A DNA stretch of 64,000 nt from positions 484,915 through 548,914 of the forward strand of contig JASEIU010000002.1 in NCBI GenBank assembly GCA_030017715.1, read 5' to 3'. Below, one piece after another: positions 51,509 through 61,900 of the stretch. Position 1 is the stretch's first letter. Each line of letters starts with the position of its first letter. Position numbers and translations under genes: made by a program. The notes under the pieces are model-generated. The model was not told where the DNA came from. It saw only the letters and a list, made by a program, of their open reading frames with translations, and made no database searches. The stretch comes from Candidatus Saccharicenans sp. GTDB lineage: Bacteria; Acidobacteriota; Aminicenantia; Aminicenantales; Saccharicenantaceae.

Positions 51509-51937
51509 ATGTTTAAGAAACTGGCCGTCTTTATTTTTTCTCTCGTCATTCTTTTATTTTTGGCTTCCTGTTTTTCCTATAAGAAAACTCCCCAGCTTCA
51601 CTATTACCGGGGGCCCAACGTTCCTGCCGAGTTTATAAACATAGTCCGGGCCACTCCCGATGAGATTGAGTTTGTTCTCCGCGTTAAATTTCCTGAAAAG
51701 AAACTCTACCACCTGATTCTGGACGGAGACCAGCCGGTGGCTGAAGGCTGGTATTCTACGGTCAGGGCTGACGGCAACTCCTATAATCTGGTGATGAAAA
51801 TCAAGCCCGGCCTGACCTTTGAAACCGGCAAGACCTACCGTCTCTGTATAGGCCAGCAAAGTCCTGAATATGTCCAGCTCGAATCCAACAATTACCAGTG
51901 TATCGCCGAGTACGTGTTTGTGTTTGAGGAAAAGTAA
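51509..51937 (+). CDS. Small lipoprotein of unknown function
   Basis: ATG 51509 has AAGGAG nearby and gives a 142-residue protein; the ATG at 51446 is in frame but unsupported. The N-terminus (MFKKLAVFIFSLVILLFLAS then Cys) is a lipoprotein signal with lipobox LASC. The mature part is beta-rich (FINIVRATPDEIEFVLRVKF, YHLILDGDQPVAEGWYSTV, CIAEYVFVFEEK), possibly an Ig-like sandwich. I recognise no family. Confidence 0.75.
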   Translation: MFKKLAVFIFSLVILLFLASCFSYKKTPQLHYYRGPNVPAEFINIVRATPDEIEFVLRVKFPEKKLYHLILDGDQPVAEGWYSTVRADGNSYNLVMKIKPGLTFETGKTYRLCIGQQSPEYVQLESNNYQCIAEYVFVFEEK

Positions 51938-52127
51938 AGCCTGAGTTCTGTGCCCTTCGGCTCAAATCAACTGGAAGAAAATTAATTCCCTCTCGTCTAA
52001 ATTTCCCTGATAAAGAACAGGTTTAATATTATCTATAAACAGTAAAAATCTTCTCCGGCTGGCCGATCCGGCCTGAGCCGGGTGTTTGGCAGCAAAAAAA
52101 ATTCCTGGCCCTGCTCGGGTGGCTAAA

Positions 52128-54443
52128 ATGATGTTTCGGCGACTGCAAAATCTACTTAAGGTCTTGAGGGCGGGATTGATTCTGATCTTGCTCCTGTCGG
52201 CGGTCCGGCCTGCTCCGGCTCTGGGATTAAATTTTAATCATGGTCACTGGTCTCGGTTTTTCCTGACCTCTTCCCCCGGCTCTCCTGAGGGCTCGGTCCT
52301 TCGTTATAAACGGTCGGTCGGGGACGTAATAACTTACAAGCAGGTTTTTTATGCCGAGCGCCAGGTGGACCTGAATCGTCCGGAATTCTTCAAGTTCCGC
52401 ATCGAATGGACGGTTAGGGTAGCTACCATCGCGGAAAAAAACAATCGCTATATACTGGCCATTCAGTACAATCGGGAACAGGCCCGGCTCTTGAACCAGA
52501 AGGAACTGGAGACTGTGCTGTCGCCAGAAGAAATATTTGATGCGCTGGTGGAACAGACGGATTTTGACCTGCAGACCACCAGGGTGGTCGAGGTTGACGA
52601 CCTGGGCCGCAATCTTAACCACAGCTATTATTACAACGAGATGTTTTCCGGGCTTCATCCCCTGGCTACTCGCCTGTTTTCCCTGCCCGATAAGCCGGTT
52701 TACCCGGGTCTGACCTATGAAATTGGGGCCGAGGAACCGGTGGTTATCACCTACAAGGGGCTGATTCCCTGGGTGGTCGGGGAAATGCATTGTTTTGAAG
52801 GTCGGGTGGCCGGCGGCCTGCTTAAAGCGAATTTTTTTAAGGAATCGGGCCTGCTGGAAAGCCTGGAATATACGGGCCAGTATCTGGTGAATCGCAAGCT
52901 CGTAAAAGAAACCTATCTTTTTTCATACCTCGGAAGAAAAAAGATGACTCCGGCTGAGATGCTGGGAGACGAATCCCTGAACAAGGCCGTAGTTCATGCC
53001 GGTCTGGCCGGGGATTCCTTCCGGGTGCCGGCCTCGGTCATCAAATCGTTTCTGGACAGCCGGGACAGAGGTAAGAGAAGGCTGGCGGCGGCTTATTGCG
53101 CCATCCGTGGGATTCCCGCCGGGCTGGAAATTGAAGCCTGGCTGACCGACCCGGACCCGGTGGTCAGGTTCAATGCGGTCAAAGCCCTGACCCTGCGCAC
53201 TTCCAACCCCAGGTTAATGAAAGCCATCGCCCTCAACCCGGATGACCCTCTCCAGACCCGGGCCCGCAATTTTCTGGAAAGGAGTTCCTATTTCATTCCG
53301 GATACTTATCGGCAGGAATTCCGCAAACTTCAAGACTACATATACGGCGGGCAGGAGGCTGAACCCGATACCAATATCGGTCTGGAAAAGTTGCAGATGC
53401 TGCTGAAATTCATGAAGCCGCAGGGAGATCATCTGGGAGGATTTTATAAGAGATTCATCAGCAATCCGGTCACCGGCAAAGTCCAGCCTTATTTCGTTTA
53501 CCTGCCCGTGGATTATGACCCGAATGAACTGTTTCCGGTGGTGGTTTATTTTGGAGGCGGAGACGGACGCGGGGACCAGGCCCTGACCGAAGCCTATCAG
53601 CAGCTGATGAAGGCCGACGAAATGGCCGGTTTTATCCTGGTCGCTCCCCAGGCTGAAGGCATGTGGTGGGAGGAGGCCTCAACCGAAGGCTTTCTCAAGA
53701 TGGCCACCGAGGTGCTGAGCAACTACAGCATTGACACCGACCGCATCTACGCCGCCGGCACTTCCAACGGAGCCATGGCCACTTTCTTTTATGGAACCCA
53801 CCTGGCCGACCGGTTCGCGGCCATTTTCTCCAACATGGGTTACCCGGTGGTCAAGCACTCTCCGCCGGAGACTCCGGCTGATGTCGAGGTTCTGAAAAAC
53901 CTGAAGAACACTCCGGTCTACATCGTTCACGGCGACAGCGACACCATGGTTTTTCCAGTCGGAAGCCAGAGGGCTTACCAGACACTCAGGCGGCTGAGAT
54001 ATGATGTTAAATACGACGAACTCCCGGGGCGCGACCATGATATCAAGCTGAGCGAGCTGCGGGGGAAGATGATTCGCTGGTTCCGGGAGAAAGTTCGGAA
54101 TGCCTTTCCCAAAAAGTTAGACTATGTCATCAACGACCAGCAATTCAACTGGCACTACTGGGTCAGGGTAGATCGGGTGAAAGCCCTTCCGGCTCAGGTT
54201 TCGGCTGAGATCGACGAAAGCAAGAATGAAATAAGAATTAAAACCAGGAACGTGGAAAGCCTGACCGTCTTCTGCGACGGCCGGGAACTTGACCTGTCCC
54301 GGGAAGTCAGGATTATCCTGAATAATAAAGAAGTCTTTTCCGGGATAGTCGAACCTTCGGCCTCGGCTGTGCTGGAGACCATCCGGACCCGCCTGGACCC
54401 GGCACTGAGTTTCGGGGCCTCGGTCAAAATCGAAGCCAACTGA
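52128..54443 (+). CDS. Exported alpha/beta-hydrolase with HEAT-like middle domain
   Basis: The start may be ATG 52128 (next to ATG 52131) or TTG 52086; neither has a strong ribosome site. The protein of about 771 residues has a signal peptide (VLRAGLILILLLSAVRPAPA). A beta-rich N-terminal domain (about 30-270), two or three HEAT-like helical repeats (RDRGKRRLAAAYCAIRGIP, DPDPVVRFNAVKAL; about 305-375) and an alpha/beta-hydrolase domain follow. The hydrolase has PYFVYLPVDYDPNELFPVVV, FILVAPQAEG, the nucleophile elbow GTSNGA, the acid in HGDSDTM and His in PGRDHD. A final beta domain follows. It looks like an esterase or peptidase of the PHB-depolymerase/prolyl-oligopeptidase type; the substrate is unknown. 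Confidence 0.8.
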   Translation: MMFRRLQNLLKVLRAGLILILLLSAVRPAPALGLNFNHGHWSRFFLTSSPGSPEGSVLRYKRSVGDVITYKQVFYAERQVDLNRPEFFKFRIEWTVRVATIAEKNNRYILAIQYNREQARLLNQKELETVLSPEEIFDALVEQTDFDLQTTRVVEVDDLGRNLNHSYYYNEMFSGLHPLATRLFSLPDKPVYPGLTYEIGAEEPVVITYKGLIPWVVGEMHCFEGRVAGGLLKANFFKESGLLESLEYTGQYLVNRKLVKETYLFSYLGRKKMTPAEMLGDESLNKAVVHAGLAGDSFRVPASVIKSFLDSRDRGKRRLAAAYCAIRGIPAGLEIEAWLTDPDPVVRFNAVKALTLRTSNPRLMKAIALNPDDPLQTRARNFLERSSYFIPDTYRQEFRKLQDYIYGGQEAEPDTNIGLEKLQMLLKFMKPQGDHLGGFYKRFISNPVTGKVQPYFVYLPVDYDPNELFPVVVYFGGGDGRGDQALTEAYQQLMKADEMAGFILVAPQAEGMWWEEASTEGFLKMATEVLSNYSIDTDRIYAAGTSNGAMATFFYGTHLADRFAAIFSNMGYPVVKHSPPETPADVEVLKNLKNTPVYIVHGDSDTMVFPVGSQRAYQTLRRLRYDVKYDELPGRDHDIKLSELRGKMIRWFREKVRNAFPKKLDYVINDQQFNWHYWVRVDRVKALPAQVSAEIDESKNEIRIKTRNVESLTVFCDGRELDLSREVRIILNNKEVFSGIVEPSASAVLETIRTRLDPALSFGASVKIEAN

Positions 54444-54446
54444 ACA

Positions 54447-54474
54447 GGGGACACCTTAAAGTGTCCCCCTTTTT
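54447..54474 (+). terminator. Terminator hairpin with GGGGACAC/GTGTCCCC stem
   Basis: GGGGACAC (54447-54454), six-base loop, GTGTCCCC (54461-54468), then CTTTTT. It starts four bases after the hydrolase stop. Confidence 0.85.
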
Positions 54475-54520
54475 GCCTCCGGAAACTTTCCTTTCAAGGG
54501 GAAACTGCGCTTGGAAAAAT

Positions 54521-54542
54521 GGGGACACCATAAAGTGTCCCC
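54521..54542 (+). repeat. Second GGGGACAC/GTGTCCCC hairpin
   Basis: GGGGACAC (54521-54528), loop CATAAA, GTGTCCCC (54535-54542). It is the same stem as the hairpin 74 bp upstream but without a T-run. The GGGGACAC core is shared with the dispersed repeats. Confidence 0.8.
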
Positions 54543-54614
54543 ACTTGTAATTCCAAAGATTAAGTTTTAATCTGTTAGCTAATAAAAAACCGGAAAGGAG
54601 AGTTCCCGCACACC

Positions 54615-56171
54615 GTGGAAGACATCGCCCGCGGAGTCAGGTCGTTTACCATCGGAACCACCGTCAGCCGTCTTCTCGGCCTGGGGCGGGAGATGGTTTT
54701 TGCCCATCTTTTCGGTTCCAGCCGCTCAACCGATGCCTTCAATGCCGCCTTCCGCATTCCCAACCTGCTGCGCGACCTGTTCGCCGAGACTTCGCTGTCG
54801 GCGGCCTTCGTCCCGGTGCTGACCGAACAGAAAAAGCAGAGTAAACAGCAGGAAAACCTGCTGGCTTCCAATATTTTCAACACACTGCTGCTGGTGGTCG
54901 GGGCGCTGACCGTCCTGGGCATGGTCTTCAGCCGACCGGTAGCTTCGCTGGTGGCCATGGGCTTCGGTCAGATCCCGGAAAAGCTCAGTCTGACGGCCAG
55001 CCTGACCATGATTACCTTTCCATTCCTGCTGTTTGTTTCTCTGGCCGCCTGGGCCATGAGCTATCACAACACCGAAGGTTCGTTTTTCGTTCCCTCGGTT
55101 GCCCCGGCCTTCTTCAACGTGTTTTCGATTGCCCTTCCGTTAGCCATGTTCGGCTGGTACACCGCCCGGGGCGGCGACCCGATCTTCGGGGCCGCGGTCG
55201 GAGTTACGGTGGGTGGGCTGATGCAATTCCTGGTCCAGGTTCCCGGGGTTTTCCGTCGCGGCTACCGCTACCGTTTCTACCTCAACTGGCGCGACCCGCA
55301 GTTTCGCCGGGTGATGGCTCTGTTCATCCCGGTGGCTATCGGCCTGGCCGGCTCCCGCATCAACGTCTTCATCAACACCGTCCTGGTTTCCTACCTGGCC
55401 GAGCGCTCGATGACCTGGCTGAATTACGCCTATCGCATCATGCATCTGCCGCTGGGACTGTTCGGCATCGCCGTCGGCACCGTGGCCCTGCCGCGTTTTT
55501 CCCGTCTGGTTCTGGAAAACAGGCTTGACGAACTCAAAGCCGGCCTGCTCGATTCCCTGAAGATGGTTTTCTTTCTGACTGTGCCTTCTTCCATATTAAT
55601 CGCTTTTTTTGCCCATCCTCTGACCCGCCTCATATACCAGCGGGGGCAGTTCAGCGCCGACGACACAGCTGCCGTCAGCCAGGCGCTGATACTCTATGTG
55701 CTGGGCATCCCGTTCATCTCGGCTCTGCGCAACCTGGCTTCGATTTTTTATGCCCACCATGAGGCCCGGGCACCGATGTATGCCAGCTTCATTTCCATCG
55801 CTCTGAACATCGTCCTGAACCTGGCCCTGATGAGGCCAATCGGGTTCCTGGCTTTCCCGCTCTCGGCCTCGGTGGCCAGCGTGGTGAATATCTATGTCCT
55901 GGCCCGCTGGCTGCCCCGCAAAATCGGCCCGATCGACTTCAGCCCGGTTTATAGGTTTTTTCTGAGACTGGCCCTGGCTTCCGCCGCAGCCGGTCTGGCC
56001 GGGCTTTATGGTTACAAGGCCCTCGCTTCCCGTTTCGGGACGGCCTTCCTGCCCGTTCTGGCTCTGACCTTGATCTGCGGCCTGGCTGCCCTGCTCATAT
56101 TCTACGCGGCCGGGCGGTTGTTCGGCCTTAAAGAGATCGACGGTTACCTGAAGCGTTTCTTCAGAAGATAA
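54615..56171 (+). CDS. murJ: Lipid II flippase MurJ
   Basis: The 518-residue polytopic membrane protein (about 14 helices) of the MviN/MurJ family begins with RGVRSFTIGTTVSRLLGLGR and EMVFAHLFGSSRSTDAFNAA then FRIPNLLRDLFAE, the family N-terminus with its conserved Arg residues. SAAFVPVLTE, YHNTEGSFFVPSVAPAFFNV and INVFINTVLVSYLAERSMTW are the other conserved segments. It moves lipid-linked peptidoglycan precursors to the periplasmic side. The start is GTG 54615, with GGAG about 14 bp upstream. Confidence 0.95.
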   Translation: MEDIARGVRSFTIGTTVSRLLGLGREMVFAHLFGSSRSTDAFNAAFRIPNLLRDLFAETSLSAAFVPVLTEQKKQSKQQENLLASNIFNTLLLVVGALTVLGMVFSRPVASLVAMGFGQIPEKLSLTASLTMITFPFLLFVSLAAWAMSYHNTEGSFFVPSVAPAFFNVFSIALPLAMFGWYTARGGDPIFGAAVGVTVGGLMQFLVQVPGVFRRGYRYRFYLNWRDPQFRRVMALFIPVAIGLAGSRINVFINTVLVSYLAERSMTWLNYAYRIMHLPLGLFGIAVGTVALPRFSRLVLENRLDELKAGLLDSLKMVFFLTVPSSILIAFFAHPLTRLIYQRGQFSADDTAAVSQALILYVLGIPFISALRNLASIFYAHHEARAPMYASFISIALNIVLNLALMRPIGFLAFPLSASVASVVNIYVLARWLPRKIGPIDFSPVYRFFLRLALASAAAGLAGLYGYKALASRFGTAFLPVLALTLICGLAALLIFYAAGRLFGLKEIDGYLKRFFRR

Positions 56172-56445
56172 ACTTTATCCGTTGTGGATTGTCCAGAAGT
56201 AGCGCCTATAATTTCATTTCTTGTCCAAGCGCCGCCTTCTTATTCCTGTGGCTGGTCCGCGGGCAGGGCTTGGCCGAACAAAGATTTGCTTTTATCTTCT
56301 GACCTGGCCGTCGCTCCGCCGTCGGGCCGAAGAGAACTAAAGTTTTTTCCCGTGATTCTCTGAGTTTTTTCAGGCCGCTTGTTGCCCGGGTTCTAGAATT
56401 GAAATAAAATAGTTCAGCCTGAGCTATGGGAAGGTAATCAATTTC
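56172..56445. other. Intergenic, nothing recognised
   Basis: No gene or clear structural element in about 270 bp. Confidence 0.4.
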
Positions 56446-56991
56446 ATGAGATATCTTTTCTGGGGCCTGGTGTTCTTCTGGTGGGCGATGGATTTATATC
56501 TTCTGGTTTTTAAGCGTAACCACGAGCAGAAGGTAGCCGAAAAGAAGAGTAAATTCATCGTCGCCCTTTTAATTTTTACCGGCCTGCTGCTGGCGCTTAT
56601 TCCAGAGAGTTTCCGGGCCACCTGGAGGCACCGGGCATTTGGGATGGCTCAGATTGCCGGGACATTTATTCTGCTGGCCGGCCTGGCCATTCGCCTGCTT
56701 TCTGTCCTGACCCTCGGCAAACATTTTACCCGCGACCTCGGTGTCCATAAAGAAAAGGCACGCGTCACTTCCGGGCTGTATGGCTGGATTCGTCATCCCA
56801 GCTATACCGGAGAAATAATCGCCTTTCTGGGGGTCGGGGTCGTATTCTGGCATTTGCCGGCTTCATTATTCATCACTCTGTTGCCGGTGGCCGCCTTCAT
56901 TTACCGGGCCGCGGTCGAAGAGAAAATGCTGCTGGAAGAATTTGGCCAGGAATATCAGGAATACCGAAAAAGAACCAGGATGTTCATATAG
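56446..56991 (+). CDS. Isoprenylcysteine carboxyl methyltransferase-family (ICMT/PEMT) protein
   Basis: The 181-residue membrane protein has four or five TM helices and the C-terminal motif of the family: TSGLYGWIRHPSYTGEIIAF (the RHP motif that binds SAM) and EEKMLLEEFGQEYQEYRKRT. Bacterial members methylate lipids or small isoprenoid or phenolic compounds; the acceptor is unknown. No gene context helps. Confidence 0.88.
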   Translation: MRYLFWGLVFFWWAMDLYLLVFKRNHEQKVAEKKSKFIVALLIFTGLLLALIPESFRATWRHRAFGMAQIAGTFILLAGLAIRLLSVLTLGKHFTRDLGVHKEKARVTSGLYGWIRHPSYTGEIIAFLGVGVVFWHLPASLFITLLPVAAFIYRAAVEEKMLLEEFGQEYQEYRKRTRMFI

Positions 56992-57120
56992 CTTATTTCA
57001 GACAGTTCTGAAAAATCCGGGCTCCGGAAATAAATGAATGATTATTCATGTGTCCATCTTAAATCAAAACAGGCGGCAGATTGTCGCCGGCTCAATATTT
57101 TTGCTATCCGGTTGCCGGAT

Positions 57121-57226
57121 GAGAATGGGGGACAGGGTGGGGTCCCGTCAGTCAGCCGTCCTGATCGGTTCCTGCCGGAAGGCAGTCCCGGTTGAATTGC
57201 GGGGCACCACCGCGTCCCCCATTCTC
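57121..57226. repeat. 106-bp unit bounded by a 13-bp perfect inverted repeat
   Basis: GAGAATGGGGGAC (57121-57133) and GTCCCCCATTCTC (57214-57226) are exact inverses, and the pairing extends imperfectly inwards (GGTGG with CCACC). The ends share GGGGGAC with the dispersed repeat family, so it may be a REP- or MITE-like relative. No ORF of note is inside. Confidence 0.75.
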
Positions 57227-57314
57227 TTTACCCGGCTGTTGCTCTTGAGGCTGGGATTTAAGCTGTCCCTCAGCCGGGAATTTTGGGATTTCTGATTCAT
57301 GCCCTTTTCTCCGC

Positions 57315-57473
57315 TTACCCGAGAATGTGGGAGAAAACGGAAACAGATTCGACGATTGGTCTGGCGCCCAGCATGATTTTGTCCACCGTCAAACCGCTGG
57401 CGATTAAACCGAAAAGGCCCAGTGAAATCACCACGGCCACCATCGCAGCTGCGATCCTTGTTCCGAGTTTCAT
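57315..57473 (-). CDS. 52-residue membrane protein
   Basis: ATG 57473 (minus strand) follows AAAGGAG with a 9-bp spacing. The product has a basic N-terminus (MKLGTRIAAAMVAVVISLGL), one TM helix (about residues 8-26) and a short polar tail (TVDKIMLGARPIVESVSVFS). No family is recognised. The good ribosome site and typical membrane composition support a real gene. It could be the remnant of a longer receptor-like protein. Confidence 0.55.
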   Translation of the reverse strand: MKLGTRIAAAMVAVVISLGLFGLIASGLTVDKIMLGARPIVESVSVFSHILG

Positions 57474-57763
57474 GTTGTTTCTCCTTTCAGTTGATTTGCC
57501 TGTCATTTCATTACCTTCATCTATTAAGACGCAGACCGGGGTTAAAAGGTTCCTTCCTTCAGGTTTATTTTTTTCCCGGGAAAGATTGAATTTTAATAAT
57601 TTGCCCCGGGTCGGATACAGTATTTAAGGCTTTTTTCACAGGGAAGAGAAATATGTCAATAAAGACTGATGAATGATTTGAGAAATTCTGAGTATATCGC
57701 TCCCCGATATAAACGAGACAGGAGTTGAGCTCTGGTTCGAATCTTCAATTATCATCAGCGAAA
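57474..57763. other. Intergenic, nothing recognised
   Basis: No gene or strong promoter recognised in this stretch; it contains the ribosome site of the 52-aa gene at its left edge. Confidence 0.4.
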
Positions 57764-58663
57764 TCATCGCCCGGCAAGAGCTGTCCCAGAAATCTTGAGA
57801 ATGAATATCAGCATTATCGCAGTTAGGGTAAGCGCCAGAGTGACGCCCGTGGCTTCCTCGGACTTGAGTTTGTGCCGTGACAGCAGGCTGGCGGCCATGA
57901 TGGCCGGGGGCATAGAAGATTCTATCAGAATGGCGTAGAAAGCCGCCTCGGTGTTCGTCCTGAGGGTAAGCAGAACCAGGGAGAAAGGAAGAACCATTCT
58001 GAAAAAACCGGCTTCCAGGATTTTTCTTGGCTCTATCTTCTTAACTTCAAGCACCGAACCAAAATAAACCAGCATTAAGGGCAGACACCACCAGCCGACC
58101 GATTCGGCCAGGCTGAGGAACTTTTCGGGCAGCCTGACTCCACCCAGAACCAGGGCCAGCGAAACCAGGCTGACGGTCACCGGGGGAAAAGACAGTGTTC
58201 CGATTAATGCTTCCTTCGGGCTGCCCTGATCCCGGGAATAACTGATGGTCAGAAAGGAAGCCAGCGGTATGGCCAGAAGCGAGCTGGCGGCCGAGTACAG
58301 AACCGCCGGAGTTAAATCATCGGTGAACAGGGCTACCATCGGGAAGCCGAGGGCGGCCGTGTTGGGGAACACGGCCAGCGCCATTAAAGCGCCCCTCCAG
58401 CCCCGGTCCTCCATCAGGAAACGGCGGCCGTACAGATAGGAAGCAACCAGGCAGGTCAGCGTAACCGCAGCCACATAAAAAAAGACCTTTTTCAGACCGG
58501 CCAGGTAAGCCAGGTCTTTCCCGGCAATGCTGGCCAGCACAAAGAAACTGAGCAGGATATCGTTGGCCAGTATCCCGATGAATTCAAAAACAACTTTTTG
58601 TTTAACCGATAATTTTAATATGAAGCCGGCGGCCATCAGCGCCAGTATTACCGGTACGGTCAC
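57764..58663 (-). CDS. AEC (auxin efflux carrier)-family transporter
   Basis: The 299-residue protein has ten hydrophobic segments in two blocks with a short hydrophilic centre, as in AEC carriers. Family landmarks are AVFPNTAALGFPMVALFT in the first half (unwound NxxxxG region) and IESSMPPAIMAASLLSRHKL in the second. Substrates in bacteria include malate and other carboxylates. The flanking genes give no hint. Confidence 0.88.
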   Translation of the reverse strand: MTVPVILALMAAGFILKLSVKQKVVFEFIGILANDILLSFFVLASIAGKDLAYLAGLKKVFFYVAAVTLTCLVASYLYGRRFLMEDRGWRGALMALAVFPNTAALGFPMVALFTDDLTPAVLYSAASSLLAIPLASFLTISYSRDQGSPKEALIGTLSFPPVTVSLVSLALVLGGVRLPEKFLSLAESVGWWCLPLMLVYFGSVLEVKKIEPRKILEAGFFRMVLPFSLVLLTLRTNTEAAFYAILIESSMPPAIMAASLLSRHKLKSEEATGVTLALTLTAIMLIFILKISGTALAGR

Positions 58664-58958
58664 CGCTTCGGCTCCTTATCCGGCAGATTTGATTTCATGG
58701 TGAATCGGTCTTTCTTATGAACCTGTCTCGGCCGGTCAGCGGACTTTATACCAGATTATGTCCTGCCGATAAAGCCGGAAAGCTTCAATATATCAGAGCC
58801 CGGCCACCGAGTAAAAACTTTCCGGGAGCCGCCGGCTGGCGCCGGGCGGTCTTACTCTCAGCCCCGGACAAATTCCATTCGAATGAGCCTTCCTGAAAGA
58901 TCCGGCCGTCCCTTCTCATGGAGGTGGCCAGGCCGAAGTCTCATGGATATCGGCCCGC
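58664..58958. other. Intergenic, nothing recognised
   Basis: About 295 bp between AEC and tricorn-like genes, GC-rich in the second half; no gene or terminator identified. Confidence 0.4.
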
Positions 58959-61900
58959 CTATTTTCTGACCCTGATGGGATAGGGCGGCCGCTGCATCTT
59001 TTTCGGCGGATTCTTCTTGAGCATTTCCATGATAACTTCGATGGCCTTTTCTAACTGCGGGTCGCGTCCGGCGGCATAATCGGCCGGAGTGATTTCAACT
59101 TCGATGTCCGGGGGAACGCCGACATTCTCCACGCCGAAGCCTTCCTCTTCGGTCCAGAAGGCCAGGTTGGGCGCGGTTATGCTGCCGCCGTCCATCAGCA
59201 CCGGGAAGCCAAGCACCCCGACCAGCCCGCCCCAGGTGCGCTTTCCGACCAGCGGGCCAAGCTTAAAATGCCTGAACATCCAGGGCAGCAGGTCGCCTCC
59301 CGAGCCGGCCATTTCGTTGATCAGCATGACTTTCGGGCCCTGGATGGAGGCGCTGGGCGTTTTCAGGTCGGCTCCGTAGCGCATGGTCCACATGGCGATA
59401 AACGGTTTGCTGAGCCAGTCAATGTAATAATCTGCCACCGACCCGCCGCCGTTAAAACGTTCATCCACGATGATGGCCTCCTTGTAAGCCTGCGGGAAGA
59501 AATAACGGCGAAAATATATGTATCCCTGGGTTGAAGTGTTGGGCACATAGACATAGGCCACCCTTCCGCCGGTGGCTTCTTCGACTTTTTTCAGGTTTCC
59601 TTCCACCCAGTCGCGGTTGCGCAGGGCAAAATCATCGGCTACCGGCACCACCTGTACCGTCCTGGAGCCTTTGCCGTCCGGATTTGGCCCGACGGTAATT
59701 TCAACGATTTTATCGGCTTTGTTTTCGAAGTGCTTAAAAAGGTTGTCGGGCGGAACCAACTCTTTGCCCTCCACCGCCAGCAGATATTCGCCGGCTCTGA
59801 CATTCACTCCAGGCTCGGTCAACGGAGAGCGGAGCTCCGGATTCCAGTTCAGTCCGCCGTACACTTTTTGGAAGCGATAACGGCCGTTGGCGATTTCATA
59901 ATCGGCACCCAGCAGCCCGACCCGAACGGTTTTTCGCTCGTAAGGAGTGTCGCCTCCTCCGCCCCGATGATGGCCCACAGCCAGTTCGCTGCACATCCAG
60001 GTGAGCAGCCGGTTGAGGTCGTCGCGGCAGGAAAGTTCAGGCAGGAACTTTTCGTATTTGGCCTTCATCGCCGCCCAATCGCAACCGTGCATGTTCGGGT
60101 CGTAGAAGAAGTCGCGGTTGACCCTCCAGGCTTCGTAGAAGATCTGTTTCCATTCATCAACCGGATTGATTTTTACTTCGATCGAATCAACATTGATTCT
60201 TCCCTGCCCCACCTGAATTTTCGGGCTCAGGTTTGTGATTCCCCAGGTGTTCTGGGCCACATAGAGGATTTTCTTTTTATCAGCTGAAATAAGATAATTG
60301 TTCAGGCCTTCCATTATCACTTCGTCTTTACGGCTCTTGAGGTCAAATTTATGCAGCTTGGCGCTGCGGCTGCCGGGAGAGAAAGCGGCCCCGATGGGTA
60401 GGGTTGGGAATTCCAGGTAGTAAAGGTTTCCGGCTTCTCCGGTCTGCAGGCTGGAGTAGTTGCCGGGAGGAATCGGCAGGGCCACGATTCTGTATTCCAG
60501 TCCTTCCAGGTCAATAACGGTGCCCTGGGACTGGCCGGCAGCTTTTTCCGGACGGGCCGGGGCGGCAACCGGCTTATCGGTTTTGCCGGCCGGCTTCTGG
60601 GCAGCCCCTTCTTGATGGTCTTTCTTTTCGGCCGCCGGTTTCTCTTCGTCGCTTTCTTTGGCCAGCGGGTTCGGCAGGTCTTTTTTCAGCACAGCCAGGT
60701 AGATGGAATAGCTGGCCCGCAGGTCGGCGTTCGACATATCGAACCACTGCTTGACCGGGCCGGCATCGGTTGAAGCCAGGAAATAGAGATAATTTCCGCC
60801 GGCATCAAACCTGGGCTCAGCCACTTCGCTCAGACCGTCGGTTATGGCAAAAGACCGATCCTGCTCCAGCGAATAGACGAACACTTTCTGAATGTAGGTC
60901 TGGGTGTTTAGAGTGTAGGTTAGCCATTTGGAATCGGGGGACCAGCCGGCGTGCATTTCGCTCAGCCGGCCTGGGCCGTAGAGATATTCAGAGGCAATTT
61001 TCTTTACGGCTCCGGTCCTGAGGTCCAGCCAGAAAAGAGACAGTGAATTATCGGCGAAGGCGATTTTCTGACTATCCGGGGACCAGACGGCCGAGCCGTA
61101 AAAGCCGGCGCCCGGCAGCCTGAACTTTTTGACCGGGCCTTTTCCATCCTGGGAGCTAAGATGAAGCTCATATTCGCCGGATTCGTCGGAGAAATAAGCG
61201 ATGGTTTTCCCGTCGGGCGACCAGACCGGATTGCGTTCATGAACACCGGTGGTCTGCGTAAGATTCCGGTAATCTCCTTTTTCTGCCGGGAAGGTTATGA
61301 TTTCGCCGCGGAACTCAAACACTGCCCGGGCTCCGGAAGGCGACAGGTCGGCGTTCCGGAGCCAGCGGGCGCCTTTAGCAAAGCGCTCCCGCAGTTCGAC
61401 GAGGTCGGCGGATAGGCCGATGACCAAACGGTTACTCTGTCCGGTTTCAGGGTCAAAAAGATGCAGGCGGCCGGCCTGCTCAAAGATGATTCTATCTTTG
61501 CTTCCGGAAGCGTCGATTATCGGAAAATCGGTGTAGTTGGTGAGCTGCTTGATTTCCCGAGTTTTAAGGTCGTAACTGAACAGGTTAAATTCTCCGTTAC
61601 GGTCGGAGAGGAAATACAGCTTGTCTTCGCCCCAGATCGGGTCGATGTCGTTGCAGCGGCCTTCGGGCTGGGGAATCTTGTCGACAGTGTTATTTTTTCT
61701 GTCATAAATGTGAATTATAGAATTCCGGCCGCCGCGGTAATTTTTCCACTGCCGGAAGGCATCGGGAAAATGATTGTAGGCGATCAGCTGGCCGTCGGGA
61801 GCAACTTTTGCCCGATAGACGTAGGGGATCTTGATTTCTTCGGGGAAACCGCCGTCGACGGAAATCATGAATAGATTGCTGGCTCCACGGGTGGTAGCGT

